Assembly: GCF_025399195.1 (NCBI RefSeq)
Contig: NW_026252124.1
Span: 62,001-126,000 of the forward strand
Reading direction: 5' to 3'
Length of the DNA: 64,000 nt
Source of the DNA: Umbelopsis ramanniana AG
Taxonomy: Eukaryota; Mucoromycota; Umbelopsidomycetes; Umbelopsidales; Umbelopsidaceae
Part shown: positions 12,868 to 24,702 of the stretch, one piece after another
Numbering within the stretch: position 1 is the stretch's first letter
How the letters are laid out: each line of letters starts with the position of its first letter
Notes under the pieces: model-generated
What the model was told of the DNA's origin: nothing
The model's database searches: none
What the model saw: only the letters and a program-made list of their open reading frames with translations
Made by a program: the position numbers and the translations under genes

Positions 12868-13203
12868 ATCTCTGTCCGACTGTATAGCAAAAACTGCCGC
12901 CCCTCCCATCAAGCTCAAGATTCAAACTTTAGTTTCTACACGTCTTCTATTTTTGGAGAGCTGCGCTATATTTGGCTTTCATTCGCTTGCAATCAAGTAC
13001 CCATCTATTTTTTGTAGTTCTTTAGAAAAAGGAAAAATCGAATTAAAGAAAAAAAAAAAAAAAGCCTTGTACATTTTTAGAGTGCGTATAAAAAATGTGG
13101 TATGTTTGTTTTCCAAGTAGGATAGGCATTAACATGAAAGATATATTCAACTACTTTGAAATTATACATTGTTTGTAACCTAATATTATCCGTACAAGTC
13201 CCC
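12868..13203. other. Convergent intergenic region
   Basis: 3' UTRs of the small peptide (plus) and chitin deacetylase (minus). Contains an A-run at about 13049-13063. Nothing else seen. Confidence 0.6.
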
Positions 13204-14753
13204 CTACAATAGGCACACAGCGAAGAATGCGGTCATGAGAGCGGAGAGAGAGCTAACGGTCATAACAGAAGAACCGGATGTTGGTTGGCTTTCGGCAGAA
13301 GCACTGGCACTCAATGCACCGTCTTCATTGGAGGTTTCTGTAGATGCAGGAGGAGCAGTAGACAAAGCAGAAGACATGTCGGTAGTGGTGGGGTCGGCAG
13401 AGGCAGAGCTTGAGCTAGCGGTTCCATTTTCAGTAGCGTATACAAAGTTATCCTCCCAGTATGGGTTGGAAATATTCATGCACTCGTGGACAGGGACAAC
13501 GTTGAAAGTGGTTTGGAGAGTGGGGAGCCACTTTTCAGCCATGGAGACGGTAGCGTTGTTCAATTCGTGTTCCAAGACAATGTGACCGTTGGTTTTGTCA
13601 GTGCCGTTCTTGTATGCGTCAATCCAGCCTTGGAAGTAACCGTCAACAGTGTTAGGCGAGAGGTTACCGCCACCATCGCCAGGCATGTTCCAGTCATTGG
13701 TATCTTCATCCCAGATGATGGTTCTCATGCCCATTTGCCAAGCGATAGCGCGAACACGATCATCGACATCACCGTATGGTGGACGCCAGCAGCGAGGAGT
13801 AATACCAGTGGATTCCTTGATAGAGCGAAGAGTCCAGTAAAATTCAGCTACAACCTCGTCATTGGACTTGGTGGTCATTTGGGGATGAGACCAAGTGTGA
13901 ACGCAGATTGTCAACCCATCTTGAATAGCTCTCTGGGCAGCAGCAGGGAAACCAACAACGTTAGAGCCGATATCTAAGGAGTTGACCAACGTTAATAAGA
14001 AGGATTTTTTTTTCAAAAAAGATAAATAACGTAGATATCATGTTTAAAATTCATAAATCAGACTTACAGAACAAAGTTGCTTTTTGGTTATGAGCAGCCA
14101 AAAAGTTATACAGGTTAGGTTCTGCCCAAGGGCTGTCACTCAACTTGCTGAAGTCGGATGGGTTGAAAGGACCATCGTCGTATGTCAATCCCCAGTCACC
14201 TGAGAAAAAACTATATTAGTGCTATTTTGGAATTACAATGGACATGATGTATCTGTTACTCACCAGGGCGAGGGCAGTAATAAATATCCTCTGGGAGGTA
14301 ATCAACCTTGGGCTTAACGCAATTGGTATCACTCCACCAGCAGTAAGGGTCGGTGTTCTCGTTATAACCTGTCATAACCAGATCTCCGTTGGACTTTCCC
14401 GTACGGGTGGGAGCAGCAGGAACCTTAGTCCAGTCAATAGCACTGATAACGGCTTTGACTTCATCACTGTCAATAGGAGGAGTCTTCCATCCTGTAGGAT
14501 AGGCAGAAACGTTGAAGCCAGGAATACTGGTGGCGAGTGCCCCCGTAGGAACTGTACCACTAGGCACCTCAGTAGGCAAGCCGGTTATAGGTGTAATGGA
14601 TGCCAACCAAGCAGGAGAAGTGACGGCAAGCAAAGCATCGACGGTGGGAGAGGGGGTAGTAGCTGCCTTTTGGTTAGCTTTGGTAGCAGCAGCATCTGAT
14701 AAGGCTACTAGAGCGCTTCCAAGAAGCCCAATAGCAAGAAATTTCGTCACCAT
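13204..14753 (-). CDS. Chitin deacetylase, secreted, probably GPI-anchored
   Basis: Three exons on the minus strand (14753-14264, 14199-14068, 13973-13204) give 463 aa. An N-terminal signal peptide (FLAIGLLGSALVALSDAA) is followed by a Thr/Pro-rich stretch. The NodB polysaccharide deacetylase domain shows its motifs in order: TYDDGP (catalytic base and metal Asp), HTWSHP (metal histidines), RPPYGD, then WDEDTNDW and IVLEHE. The tail is Ser/Thr-rich and ends in a hydrophobic segment (SALMTAFFAVCLL), as GPI-anchored wall enzymes do. It removes acetyl groups from nascent chitin to make chitosan, a main wall polymer in Mucoromycota. A TATA box lies about 60 nt upstream of the start. Confidence 0.93.
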
Positions 14754-15370
14754 ATCTGGTTAATAAAAGTAATTGGGAAACAGAACAGTGCACTTCTTAA
14801 TATAACAGGGCATTTTTATACAAAAACGGAGTGTTTGCATCGTACAGTGTACCACTCTAGTAAGGTGCGGTGCGTATTCGGTGTCTGCGCTCTATTTTTT
14901 TTAGTACGCTTTGAAGCGGACATATCGTGCAGTTTGCGGAGGTCATACAAACTGTGTGTGCCAACCATACTTCCCTTCCCATAGACTTCCCTTCCTCTCC
15001 CTACCGCATCGAAGGAAAGCAAGACTTTGTGCACGGGTAAAGGATTAGTCCTGATCAATGAAGAAACTGATTCAATTGAAACTACTGATCATCGAAAACA
15101 AGAATCTGGAAAGGGGGTCGAGTCAGAATGGCGGAGAGTAGCGTTGAATTATGGTTTATTTCGGGAACCCATTAGAACAGGAGTTTTTGCTGAATGATTA
15201 GAAAAAGATTATATTCAAGCATGTTCATCTATTCCTGTCATTACACAAAGGATAAAATATATCCCCTTTGTGATCAATGTTATAAAAAAAAATACATCAT
15301 TTACAGTAAAACATATCGTCGCTGCCACACTTAATTTGGGGCGTTGCGCATTACAGTAACTTTTTTTGTC
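14754..15370. other. Intergenic: chitin deacetylase promoter and HEM4 3' end
   Basis: Carries the TATA box at 14813-14820 and nothing else recognisable. A minus-strand 80-codon frame (14816-15058) looks like chance. Confidence 0.6.
14813..14820 (-). promoter_or_regulatory. TATA box of chitin deacetylase
   Basis: The minus strand reads TATAAAAA here, 60-67 nt upstream of the start codon at 14753, a spacing that suits a short 5' UTR. Confidence 0.5.
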
Positions 15371-16177
15371 TTACCAACGACTGTCAAAACCTTTATCCAT
15401 GCTTTGGAGTACCGCCTCTCTGAGGTAATATGCATCAGGTTTGTCTGCTACTGCGTCCACCTTGTAGCCCCGATCCTTCAAATGCTTGCTAGTGGTTTGC
15501 CCTATAGCGGCAATGCGCGGCTTTGAATAACTTTTCCTCTGTAGATGGTGGTATAAAATGTCTAATGCCTTGGAGCCCGATGGGCTGAACACCACCACCC
15601 AATTTGGCTGTGATAGTGTTGTGATTGTGTCTTGAATGGCGTCCTCTAGGTCTTTGCGCAGTTGTGTTTCATAGACCAATATCTCGTCCATGATGATAGA
15701 CGCGTTCTTCATCATCATGGGTAATTCGTCTCTGCGCTTATCGCCAACTAAAAACAGTAATTTAACAGGTTTTTGGTCATCTTGCAACTGTTGTATAATT
15801 TCTTGGCCAAGCCTTTGCGCGCACCCTGACGTTTCACCAACTGACCGCAAACCTAGTTCCCGAACCAGATTGGCAGTCGATGGTCCGACCGTGAACACCT
15901 GCCTCTCTATCCATCTTTGTTTGACTGTAGTATCAAGCGATTGCCAAACTTGACTCAACGCATCTACGGCTCTCTTGGAAGTCACCACCATCCCCGCGTA
16001 ATCTTCGCCTGTGTTGTTTAGCATGCTTCGCAGGTCTTCAAGGTGTGTCAGGCAGTGCTCTAAGACAGGAACAAACATACAGTTAAACTTGAGTTCCGTG
16101 AAATGTGTCTCATATGGGTCTGAATGGGTTTTCGCCTTTTCCTTTAACAAGAGAATATTTGGTATTGGTGTCGTCAT
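15371..16177 (-). CDS. HEM4: Uroporphyrinogen-III synthase
   Basis: A single exon of 268 aa. The start is the ATG at 16177 (MTTPIPNILLLKEKAK); the frame is open further upstream but without an ATG. The sequence follows the two-lobed HemD fold: an N-terminal strand with LLLKEK, YAGMVVTSKRAVDAL (the SxxAV signature), VFTVGPSTANLVRELGLR, then VKLLFLVGDKRRDELPMMM, VVVFSPSGSKALDIL and RIAAIGQTTSKHLKDRGYK. It closes hydroxymethylbilane with inversion of ring D to uroporphyrinogen III, the branch point to heme and siroheme, in the cytosol. Being intronless is unusual here, but bacterial and fungal copies are equally short and there is no other sign of transfer. Confidence 0.93.
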   Translation of the reverse strand: MTTPIPNILLLKEKAKTHSDPYETHFTELKFNCMFVPVLEHCLTHLEDLRSMLNNTGEDYAGMVVTSKRAVDALSQVWQSLDTTVKQRWIERQVFTVGPSTANLVRELGLRSVGETSGCAQRLGQEIIQQLQDDQKPVKLLFLVGDKRRDELPMMMKNASIIMDEILVYETQLRKDLEDAIQDTITTLSQPNWVVVFSPSGSKALDILYHHLQRKSYSKPRIAAIGQTTSKHLKDRGYKVDAVADKPDAYYLREAVLQSMDKGFDSRW

Positions 16178-16955
16178 GGCCAGTGCTGTTAAAGTCGCAA
16201 TGTCGACGTCTTGAGCAATGATGGTGGAGAGAACCAAGCGTTAGTTGTAGCTTGTAAACAGAGGGTAAATGAAAAAAAAACTAAATATGTTTTTAGAGAA
16301 AAGTATGGGTGACCATCGTATTAGTTTATAGTGTCGGAATGTCCATGTTTACTGGCTCATTCTTACCTTTAGTTCAGCATGCGCCTCTAGCAGGGGTTCA
16401 GGACCATGCCCAATTTCATGACAGTGACTGGTGTTGCGGGGTCTTGAAATTTTACATTTGTAAAAAACTCTGGGCTGATAGTGAGGCTGTACATTTCATA
16501 ATCGAACGACGAAGTTTTACCTGGTAAGTTGTGCCTTTTCGGTTAACTATTCAAGGTAGCCGGAAGAGCCTCTGAGTAGAGGGAGGGAGCTTAATAATCA
16601 CTGGTATAACTTCATATCCCAAGGTACATAAAACAAGCTGAATGAACCACCCACCGGAGTGTAGCTGATATCGCGCATTATTTGTCTCCGTGAATTTGTC
16701 TCTGTCATATGCATCTGAACTAAATTACATAGACCGGTTCTGGTTTGTCATCAAAACCAAAAAGGAAGATAGTATGAAGACATATCATTGAAGCAGCCCA
16801 ATAATTGGGAATTGACAGGCTTTGTGACTAAGCTGCAGCTATTTTGTTCGTAAGTCACCAATCAATTTAGTCCCAAAACAGAAGCTGTCGACAAAATCTT
16901 GTCAAGTGGTCGTTCTGTAAATCTGTTTAATAGCTATTACTTGAGGGATTCGTGG
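16178..16955. other. Gene-poor AT-rich stretch upstream of HEM4
   Basis: 5' UTR and promoter of HEM4 followed by AT-rich sequence. No open frame here has recognisable protein features. Confidence 0.5.
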
Positions 16956-17450
16956 TACATTTTGTTTATGAGTAAGACATTGAAGATAATGTACTCTACC
17001 TTGATGCCTGCCTTTCCGACGTTCGATCTAATTTTCAAGTACTGGAGCGCAGCTTCTCCTTGTTCATTGATCTTTTTAGCCGTGTACAATTTCTTAACAC
17101 GTACAAGTTGAACCAATTCACCCAAGAGTGGCTTGGAGCAAGCCGTAGTACCTTAAATTGAGTGAAGACTTCCTCAGTACCATAAAAACTCACGTCTGGC
17201 ATTTCCATTGACGAAGCCATAAAATCAACAACGACTATTTGGCCACCAAGTTTAGTAGAAGCAGCTAACTTAGCGATTGAACTCGCTCCGCCATTGTCGA
17301 TAACAAAGTCGACACCTTTACCATTTGTCAAGCGAAGTACATCCTTTTCGCAATCATAGTGTTCTTTGTAATTGACTACATGATCTGCACCATAATTTTT
17401 CCTCAGATAGTGTAGTTTTTCATTGAAGAATATATTATAATGGTTTTTGC
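16956..17450 (-). pseudogene. Decayed zinc-type alcohol dehydrogenase/quinone oxidoreductase fragment (MDR family)
   Basis: The minus strand from about 17425 to 17180 reads as the second half of an MDR Rossmann domain: NEKLHYLRKNYGADHVVNYK, then DVLRLTNGKGVDFVIDNGG and KLGGQIVVVDFMAS. The C-terminal block (GEAALQYLKIRSNVGKAGIK) follows but lies in a different frame (within 16937-17125), so at least one frameshift separates the parts. The N-terminal GroES-like catalytic half and the GxGxxG turn are not found upstream; sequence beyond 17450 has decayed. No start or splice pattern restores a gene. It is a relic of a host oxidoreductase, not a working enzyme. Confidence 0.75.
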
Positions 17451-18509
17451 ACTAAGCAATGCGTGCCAAAATTAATGGTAAAAACAGAGACACCATCTGT
17501 ACAGAGAAGAAGTACAGAATCAACAGCAGTAGAGCATACGCTACCTATTCCAAGATGTTATACCTAAGCAATCTGAAATGGTAATAGCTAGAAAAAGCAG
17601 GATACATTTATTTTGAATTATGTGCTCATAACCTAAAAGTCGGTGCATGTGAGAGGGTGCCAATCCATATTCCAAACAGGATTTTGTTGACTTTTCATTT
17701 CTGTGATGATCTTGCTTTTAAGCGGAAATATCGCAAAATTGACAACAATGATTTCTGGCTCAATTGCATGTCAATGTTTAATAGACATTATATTCGAAGC
17801 GTAAACAGTTAGCCCCCGTCAAGTTAGATTCCACTTCTGCAAATTTTTTTCTTCATAAAAGTATCCTTTGCAATCTATTTTACCGATTTCTTACTGCTTC
17901 ATCGGAAGTCTTCATGACTTTTTGAGTTGTTTCCAAATTATCATCAAATATTGATGGTCAAATTGCCAAAATGAATCCTGCAGAAAAATATCAAAGGTAG
18001 ACTATAACATACCGTATCAAGCACTAAATACTCTTCACAAATATAATGAAAATGTATCATTATAGCAACAAGGTGTCATATTATTAAGTGCCTTGAGAAC
18101 ACCTTCAAAACCATGGATTATTCGCTGAAAATTGACAAAATTTATTTTTATCATATTAACTTACGTCATCATGCGATCGACCTTGTTCCTTTCCTTCACA
18201 ATGGTCGAGCAGGAAAAAGAGGAACCTCCCAAAACTGCATCGTGCTGTCAAGCGATTCACACTCTTCATTGCGTCGGCTCCATTTGCCATATCATACACG
18301 CCACTTGCATAAAACGCGTTGTATACTTTGATTAGGATCACGCGCTTTGGTCGTCAACCTTTCCGAATTCTTTGTTCTCTCTCTTTTTTTTTGGCCTTCC
18401 CCTTTACTGCTGACCGACTCGTGAATCCAAAAAGCTATATTGCATTGACTCTTCTTTAAAGGCCAACAAACTTGTACATCTCCTCAAATACCAAGAAGTG
18501 GACTACATT
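17451..18509. other. Gene-poor AT-rich stretch and SWI1 promoter
   Basis: About 1 kb without a supported gene. Any 5' part of the alcohol dehydrogenase relic is no longer recognisable. The last 150 nt, pyrimidine-rich, is the likely promoter and 5' UTR of the SWI1-like gene. Confidence 0.5.
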
Positions 18510-21500
18510 ATGGATCCAAATTTCTTTTTACAGAACGCTCTTGCTAATCAGCAAGCTGGTGCTCAAGTAAAGCGGCAACAGATGCAAAATCCTCGAATGA
18601 TGATGCCCTATGGCCAACAACAACAACAGCACGCCTCCCCTGGAATGGCCAACGCCGCCATGGCGTATAGCTCTCCATATAACCCGGCTGCTTCCCCCAT
18701 GAATAGTTATGCTACGAGCATGCCTCAAGCCAACAACCCCGTTTTCTCTGCTGCAGCATTCAGCTCGGTCGATCCGCAATTGATGGCTGGCATGAATCCC
18801 GTATTCAATCAGAACTTGCAGAGTATGATGAGTCCCGATGGTAATATGATGGCCAATACACCATATAATCAAGCTCCTCAACAATCCCAATCGCCCTTCT
18901 CACAACCTGCGTACTTGGCTGGGGCAAACGGTAACGGTATGAATCAGCCATCCATGACTGCCAATCCCATGGCTGGTCGTTATCAGCAATATGCCAATAC
19001 ACCTGCTCAGATCCAAGCGCAAATGCAGCAATTACAGCAGAACGCTGGGAAATTCAAGAATGGACAGCAAATGGGGATGGCGGCGGCGGCTACAAGCCCG
19101 TTCATGATGCAGCAACAGGCAGCAAATATGATGAATGCTCAGCAACAAGGTTTGTGTTGACCCATAGTTCTGACGAGTTGCTCGGCCTTCTGATACCAAT
19201 TCTTTGATTTATCCATTACAGCTAAGCAATCCCCAACACAATCTCCTTCCATGAATCATGCAAATTACACAAATACAGGAAATGCTTCACCTGCCATGGG
19301 CAACAGTCCAATGATTGGCGGGCAGAATTTTGGCAATGGTAAGTTTGAAAAGACCAGGCGCGAAAAGGTGCTGTGTTTGGCCTGATTCACTAAGCTAGCT
19401 CTTTCCCTCTTGACAGTCATGAGCAACAATGCCAACTCGAGTGCTAACAGCTCTCCTGCTAAAACCTTTGCCATGGCCAACCAATCGAACTCTGCCAATG
19501 CCTCTCCTCAAATGGTAAAATATATTTTTGTTTCCTTTTGTTTGGGTTACCGATTGTCTGACACGCTATGATAGCATCGTAACGCAGCTCAAGGATCCCA
19601 ACGATTTAGCCCTTACAGTAAGGGCAATTTTCCTGGTCCTAACGTGCATGCTGGTCTATCACCACAGCAAATACAAGCTATTCAACAGCAGCATTTCCAA
19701 CGTCAGCAAGCATTACAGCAGAGTCAACAACAACAGTCGCAAATGGTCGGAGGTGCTGGCACGCCACAGCAACTATCGGCAGGTGTTGGTCAATCCCAGA
19801 TGAATCAGCCTACGAGAATGCAGCAGCCGGATTATGCACAGATGGCGCAAGTTAATATGAAGGCGAGTGAGGATAAGCCATCACCAGAAAAACTATGGAG
19901 TGAACATCTTCAATCTCAAAAACCCATACCCATGGCTTTACCACCCTCTATTGCCCAACAAGCTCGAGCACGAACTGCATCACAGTCATCCCAAGATAAC
20001 AGCCAGGTGGTAACGCCTAGTGCTACACCGTCGATGCCAGCTGCAGAATCACATTTGTCTACTAACAGTAGTACGCCACAGCAATTACACGAGTCTCCTC
20101 AAGCGATTGATACACGCGTAGCCACTCAAGGGTCACCAGGAGTCAAAGCGAATGAAAATGAAGCAACAACACAGTCACCTGCTTCAGCGGGGCACGATAA
20201 GAACGTCACTTACATCCCCAAGACCAGAAATGTGGATACTTATGGAGGTGTAGATTTAAAGTACTTTGACCGATATGAAATCCGGCCAATGTTACCAACT
20301 ATAGGCGAACTAGGCAAGTAGTGTCCGGGTTTGTGTGTGCATATTCAAGTCTGTTCAACTAACGATTCATCACAGGCATCGTAGACATTCATGCTATCAC
20401 TATGTCTCTCAAATCCGAGATGAAATTGGAAGTCAGTAACGCACTCAATATTTTGACAGTTTTGACTTCCAACCGAAGTGTAGTGCTTTCCATGCGGCAT
20501 TGCGACGATCTGCTAGACGTCTTGTTAGACTACTTAGAACAGGATCTTATGGGAGTCAATTCTCGTTATGATACACAGCCTAACAAGGAAGACAAGTTGA
20601 CACTGGTGTCTGAAAAGGATCGAACCTATGGTCAATTGTTTGAGATGTCTCTGGACGAAATGAAAAGCTTAATACCATCACTAGAGAAAACGACGTCGGA
20701 TGTTTGGCTGTCCTACCGAGAACGCTGCCTATGCATTATCAATATCCTTCGCAATCTGTCGTTCATGCCTGAAAATCAAGAATACTTTGGACGACATAAA
20801 CGTCTGACGGATATATTAGCATATGTACTGGCCAGTGATATATCTATGGAAGAAAACACGCACCATGACGAAGATACCATGAAGCAAACCAATGGTAATG
20901 ACCACTTAGACTCTGATCGCCCCGCGTGGTATGTTGGTGTACGACACATGGATACCTTAGACTATAGGAAAAGTGCTCTTCTTATCTTTTCCAACATTGT
21001 TGTATTCCTCAAGCTGGCCTCGGCGTCTTCCGCTCTCATATTTATCAAGTTAACCGACGACTTCCTCAGCAATGGTCCCGATACCTACTTTTCCCAAATT
21101 GCCGTGGAGACCTGGGCTAAAGTGTCGGTCAGTTACGACAATCGTAATGTTTTTGCAGCATTGTCACTCACATCTGCCATGGAGAACAAGAATACTGATG
21201 TGGTTCAGCATGAAGATGCGTTCACCTACCTCGAAAACATATGGGAAGAACTTGGTAGCATCATACGAAAGGACTTCTTTACCAGCGATGGACGGGTCAT
21301 AGCCAACATGAAAGCACATCAACTTGCCCTTCTGGAAATGGCAGTGATGGGATTGTACAATATCATGGTGATCGCCAAAGACGAAACACTACGCTCACGT
21401 CTACTGGTTCGCGACCGAGGTATTGGTATGGTGATTGTCAAGCTTTGTGTTTCCTTGGCCGAATATGGTACTCAGCATTTCGGTGTTGTCTGTCGGAGAG

Positions 21501-21766
21501 GTTTGGAGCTTGTACGAGGTTTGATTACTGGAGGAGATGGCCTTCGACGAAAAACAGAAGACGATAGACAAAGGGATAATTCGGAAAATCCAGAAACGTC
21601 ACCACAATTAGGCACCGAAGTGACTTCGCGTATAGCTTCTAAGTTGGAACTCGATGCCTATGTTATAAACCAACTCCTCATGTACGCTATGCTTAATCCT
21701 GCCACTGATCCTGATACCACTCGAGAATTGTGGGACATCCAATCACTTTTGGAAGAAGAATCTTGA
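18510..21766 (+). CDS. SWI1: SWI/SNF chromatin-remodelling subunit SWI1/Sol1-like, no ARID domain visible
   Basis: Five exons (18510-19149, 19222-19338, 19417-19514, 19575-20313, 20376-21766) give 994 aa. The first about 480 residues are a low-complexity Gln/Asn/Met/Pro/Ser sheet with polyglutamine, as in SWI/SNF activators. The conserved C-terminal half begins at NVTYIPKTRNVDTYGGVDLK and runs through ELGIVDIHAITMSLKSEMKL and EVSNALNILTVLTSN, an armadillo-like fold typical of Swi1/Sol1 and related to the BAF250 C-terminus. Known Swi1 and Sol1 proteins carry an ARID DNA-binding domain between these parts; I cannot find one in any exon or intron. The last intron (20314-20375) is GC-AG. Role: targeting subunit of the SWI/SNF remodeller in the nucleus. 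Confidence 0.75.
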
Positions 21767-22070
21767 TGAGGAGGAGGGTCTATTCCTGACAAAAAATAAC
21801 CATGTCTCTTTCCTTTTTTTTTTTCTTATTTCTTCTTCCTTGTTTTTCTTCTTTCTAATATATATACACTTTTGCTAGTTGTTTCATTGGTTCGTTTTTC
21901 ATTTTTTGGGCCTGTGCTTCACTTTTTCAATCAATGAATAAAAAGATGAAAAAATGTGCACCAGTTTTCAGCAGTCCAAGTCGTAGCCAATCCCAGCCAC
22001 ATTTCAATGGCCGGTACTTGAAATCCCTCTGTCGTTCTTTCATTGCTTCCCTGATCTCGTTCAGCTGCCA
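21767..22070. other. Intergenic between SWI1 and RPD3
   Basis: Begins with a strongly pyrimidine-rich stretch (about 21800-21860) followed by a TATATATA-like run. It serves as SWI1 3' UTR and RPD3 promoter. Confidence 0.5.
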
Positions 22071-24322
22071 ATGTCAACCAATTCCATTAGTCTTGCCAAC
22101 TGTGCAAAGCAGAGAGTTTCTTATTTCTACGACAGTAAGTTTGCATCGATACCGTGAAACCCCCAGTGACATCTGACGGCAACTAACCGCGAACACGCAA
22201 TCTGCTCTTGTCCAACAGACGATGTTGGAAATTTCAGTTACGGCCCAGGTACTCTATTGTCCGCATTGGCCACGTTAGGCGACTTTGAAGACAGCTCCGT
22301 CGTCAAGAAACTAACCTTTTTATTCCCCATGACTTTTCCGTCTAGGCCATTATATGAAACCCAAGCGAATGCAAATGGTCCACAACATGGTCGTTAATTA
22401 CGGTCTTTACAAGCACATGGATGTCGTGGTAAGTGGGTGGCGCTAAGGGGGGTTGCCAAGGAGAAAGACATTGTATCGAATCCTTTTAATTCTTAAAAAT
22501 GATTTTAGAAACCTGATCGGTTAACGGCATACCAAATGACCCGTTTCCATTCGGACGAGTATATTAATTTCTTGCATCGGGTTACGCCTGACAATGTCAG
22601 TCAAATAGCCATGCAACATGGTGGATTGGAGCAAGGAATAGCACGTTGTAAGTACTTTTGTTTTATTTGAAAACGATGCGTGCCCGTCGGTAATAGCGCG
22701 TCGCCTATCCAGAGAGTCATTACTAAACCTACAATTGAAAGTCAACGTAGGAGAAGATTGTCCGGTGTTTGAAGGCTTGTTTGAGTTTTGCTCCATATCT
22801 GCTGGCGGATCTATAGGTATGTTCTATCCCATGCTCTTAGGACGATGTGGTAGCATTGGTCTGATTTCGTTTCACTCGTGTAAAAAGGTGCGGCAAACAA
22901 ATTGTTGAATGGTGAGGCGGATATCGCCATCAATTGGTCTGGAGGTCTCCATCACGCAAAGAAGAGCGAGGCTTCTGGTTTTTGTTATGTCAATGATATT
23001 GTTTTGGGTATTCTGGAGCTTTTGCGGTCAGTAGTTTGTCATGATTTAATGCGATTTCCAAGTTGGATTAGCCATTGACGCTTTTTCTTGCCATTGACAG
23101 GTACCACCAAAGAGTTTTATACATTGATATTGATGTCCATCACGGAGATGGCGTAGAGGAGGCATTTTACACAACGGATCGCGTCATGACTTGTTCATTC
23201 CATAAGTTTGGCGAATTCTTCCCTGGAACTGGTGATGTGCGGGTACGTTTGGCATCCATTTGTTTTAATCACAGCTTTTTCTTTGCGGAGGCTGATCATT
23301 GCATAAATCACAGGATACTGGCCTCGGAAAAGGTCGACGCTATGCTGTGAACGTACCTTTAAGAGATGGTATAGACGATGACAGCTACAAAAACATCTTT
23401 CAACCGGTATGATAAGCAAGCCACGAGGCATTGGGTGGTGCGAAAAAAAAAATGGAGTTGAAACTAATTCAGTTCTTACTTTTTATTCAGGTGATTAAAC
23501 ATATTATGGAGTGGTACCGACCAGGCGCTGTTGTACTTCAGTGCGGTGGCGATTCCTTAGCTGGCGATCGATTAGGTTGTTTCAATTTGTCTATGAAGGG
23601 GCACGCCAGCTGTGTCGAGTACATGAAATCTTTCAACGTTCCGCTTATGATGCTTGGTGGAGGCGGTTATACCATTCGTAATGTCGCACGAACATGGACA
23701 TATGAAACTGGTCTGGCTCTTGGACTCGATTTATCTGAGCGTATGTAGTGCTTTTAGAGTATAGCATCAAAGCTTGCTTCTATGACTAACTCCTACTTCT
23801 TATGCAGAGGAACTACCTTACAACAATTACTTTGAATACTTTGGCCCTGAATACAAGTTGGATGTTCCAAGCAACAATATGGCTAACCACAACACACCTG
23901 AATACCTTCAGAAGATGACGCAAGTATCTTCTCTGGATTTTTTTCTCTCTTGCTTGTTATACTTCATACTAATGTTTGCGGCGACTTTACAGTTCTAAGA
24001 TAATAGACAACTTACGCAGTATGCCATTCGCGCCGTCAGTGCAGCTACAAGGTAACGTATCGAGAAACCGGATAGTCATATATGGAGTGAGAGCATATGA
24101 TGGGGGGATATTAATACACAAGCCTGTCTTAAAATAGAGGTGCCAAGAGACCTTACTTTGGAAGATTATCTTGACGGCGAGGACAGCGATGATGAAGACT
24201 GGCGTATATCTCGTAAGTATTGGCCGGCGCTTGGCATGCAGAGCAAAAGACGTGTATTCTAACCCCACATGTAGAGCGATTTGTAGAGAAGCGTATAGTG
24301 CCCAACGGGATGTCCGATTAAA
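22071..24322 (+). CDS. RPD3: Class I histone deacetylase, Rpd3/HDAC1 type
   Basis: Thirteen exons (22071-22134, 22219-22248, 22346-22428, 22509-22647, 22742-22816, 22888-23026, 23101-23242, 23314-23406, 23491-23740, 23808-23919, 23993-24051, 24138-24212, 24276-24322) encode 435 aa. Key motifs: [20 protein letters not shown], the catalytic histidines in [19 protein letters not shown], the zinc ligands in [34 protein letters not shown], and [14 protein letters not shown] with the transition-state tyrosine. The tail is acidic (DGEDSDDED). The Rpd3 branch is favoured over Hos2/HDAC3 by FFPGTG and NTPEYL. It removes acetyl groups from histone tails in Sin3-type co-repressor complexes. The intron at 23920-23992 starts GCAAGT. 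Confidence 0.93.
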
Positions 24323-24702
24323 TAACTTTTTCCTCATACCACATTTCCAACCTTGTTTTGATCACCACCAATGTCTTTGTTTCGCTTATCTTTTTTCACT
24401 TTCTGAACAGTTGTTTGCGATGGAAACGCTCATGTTTACACCTAGGTCGGATACTCTGCAAGTAATATAATCGCAATAAACATAAAATACACCCCATCAA
24501 CTTGATGTCCTGTACTGTGTTCGCGCAATGGTCCACCTCATCGACGAGATGAATTCATCCGCTTATATCGTAACATCTGCTGATCAGTAACTAATGTTTT
24601 GTACGTTTTATTGGATAATATGGAAACAGCAATGTAACATTGACGCTCAGGGAAACATTTCTTTCAGGTGTTTTTTTTTAAACTATGGGTCTTGGGGGAT
24701 GT
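24323..24702. other. Convergent intergenic region RPD3/SEC26
   Basis: 3' UTRs of two genes facing each other. No further feature seen. Confidence 0.6.

Noticed and set aside
16309-16527. 72-codon plus-strand frame upstream of HEM4
   Set aside because: Lies in the HEM4 5' region on the other strand and shows no domain.
18156-18341. Minus-strand frame near the SWI1 promoter, considered as another piece of the dehydrogenase relic
   Set aside because: I could not match it to any MDR motif.
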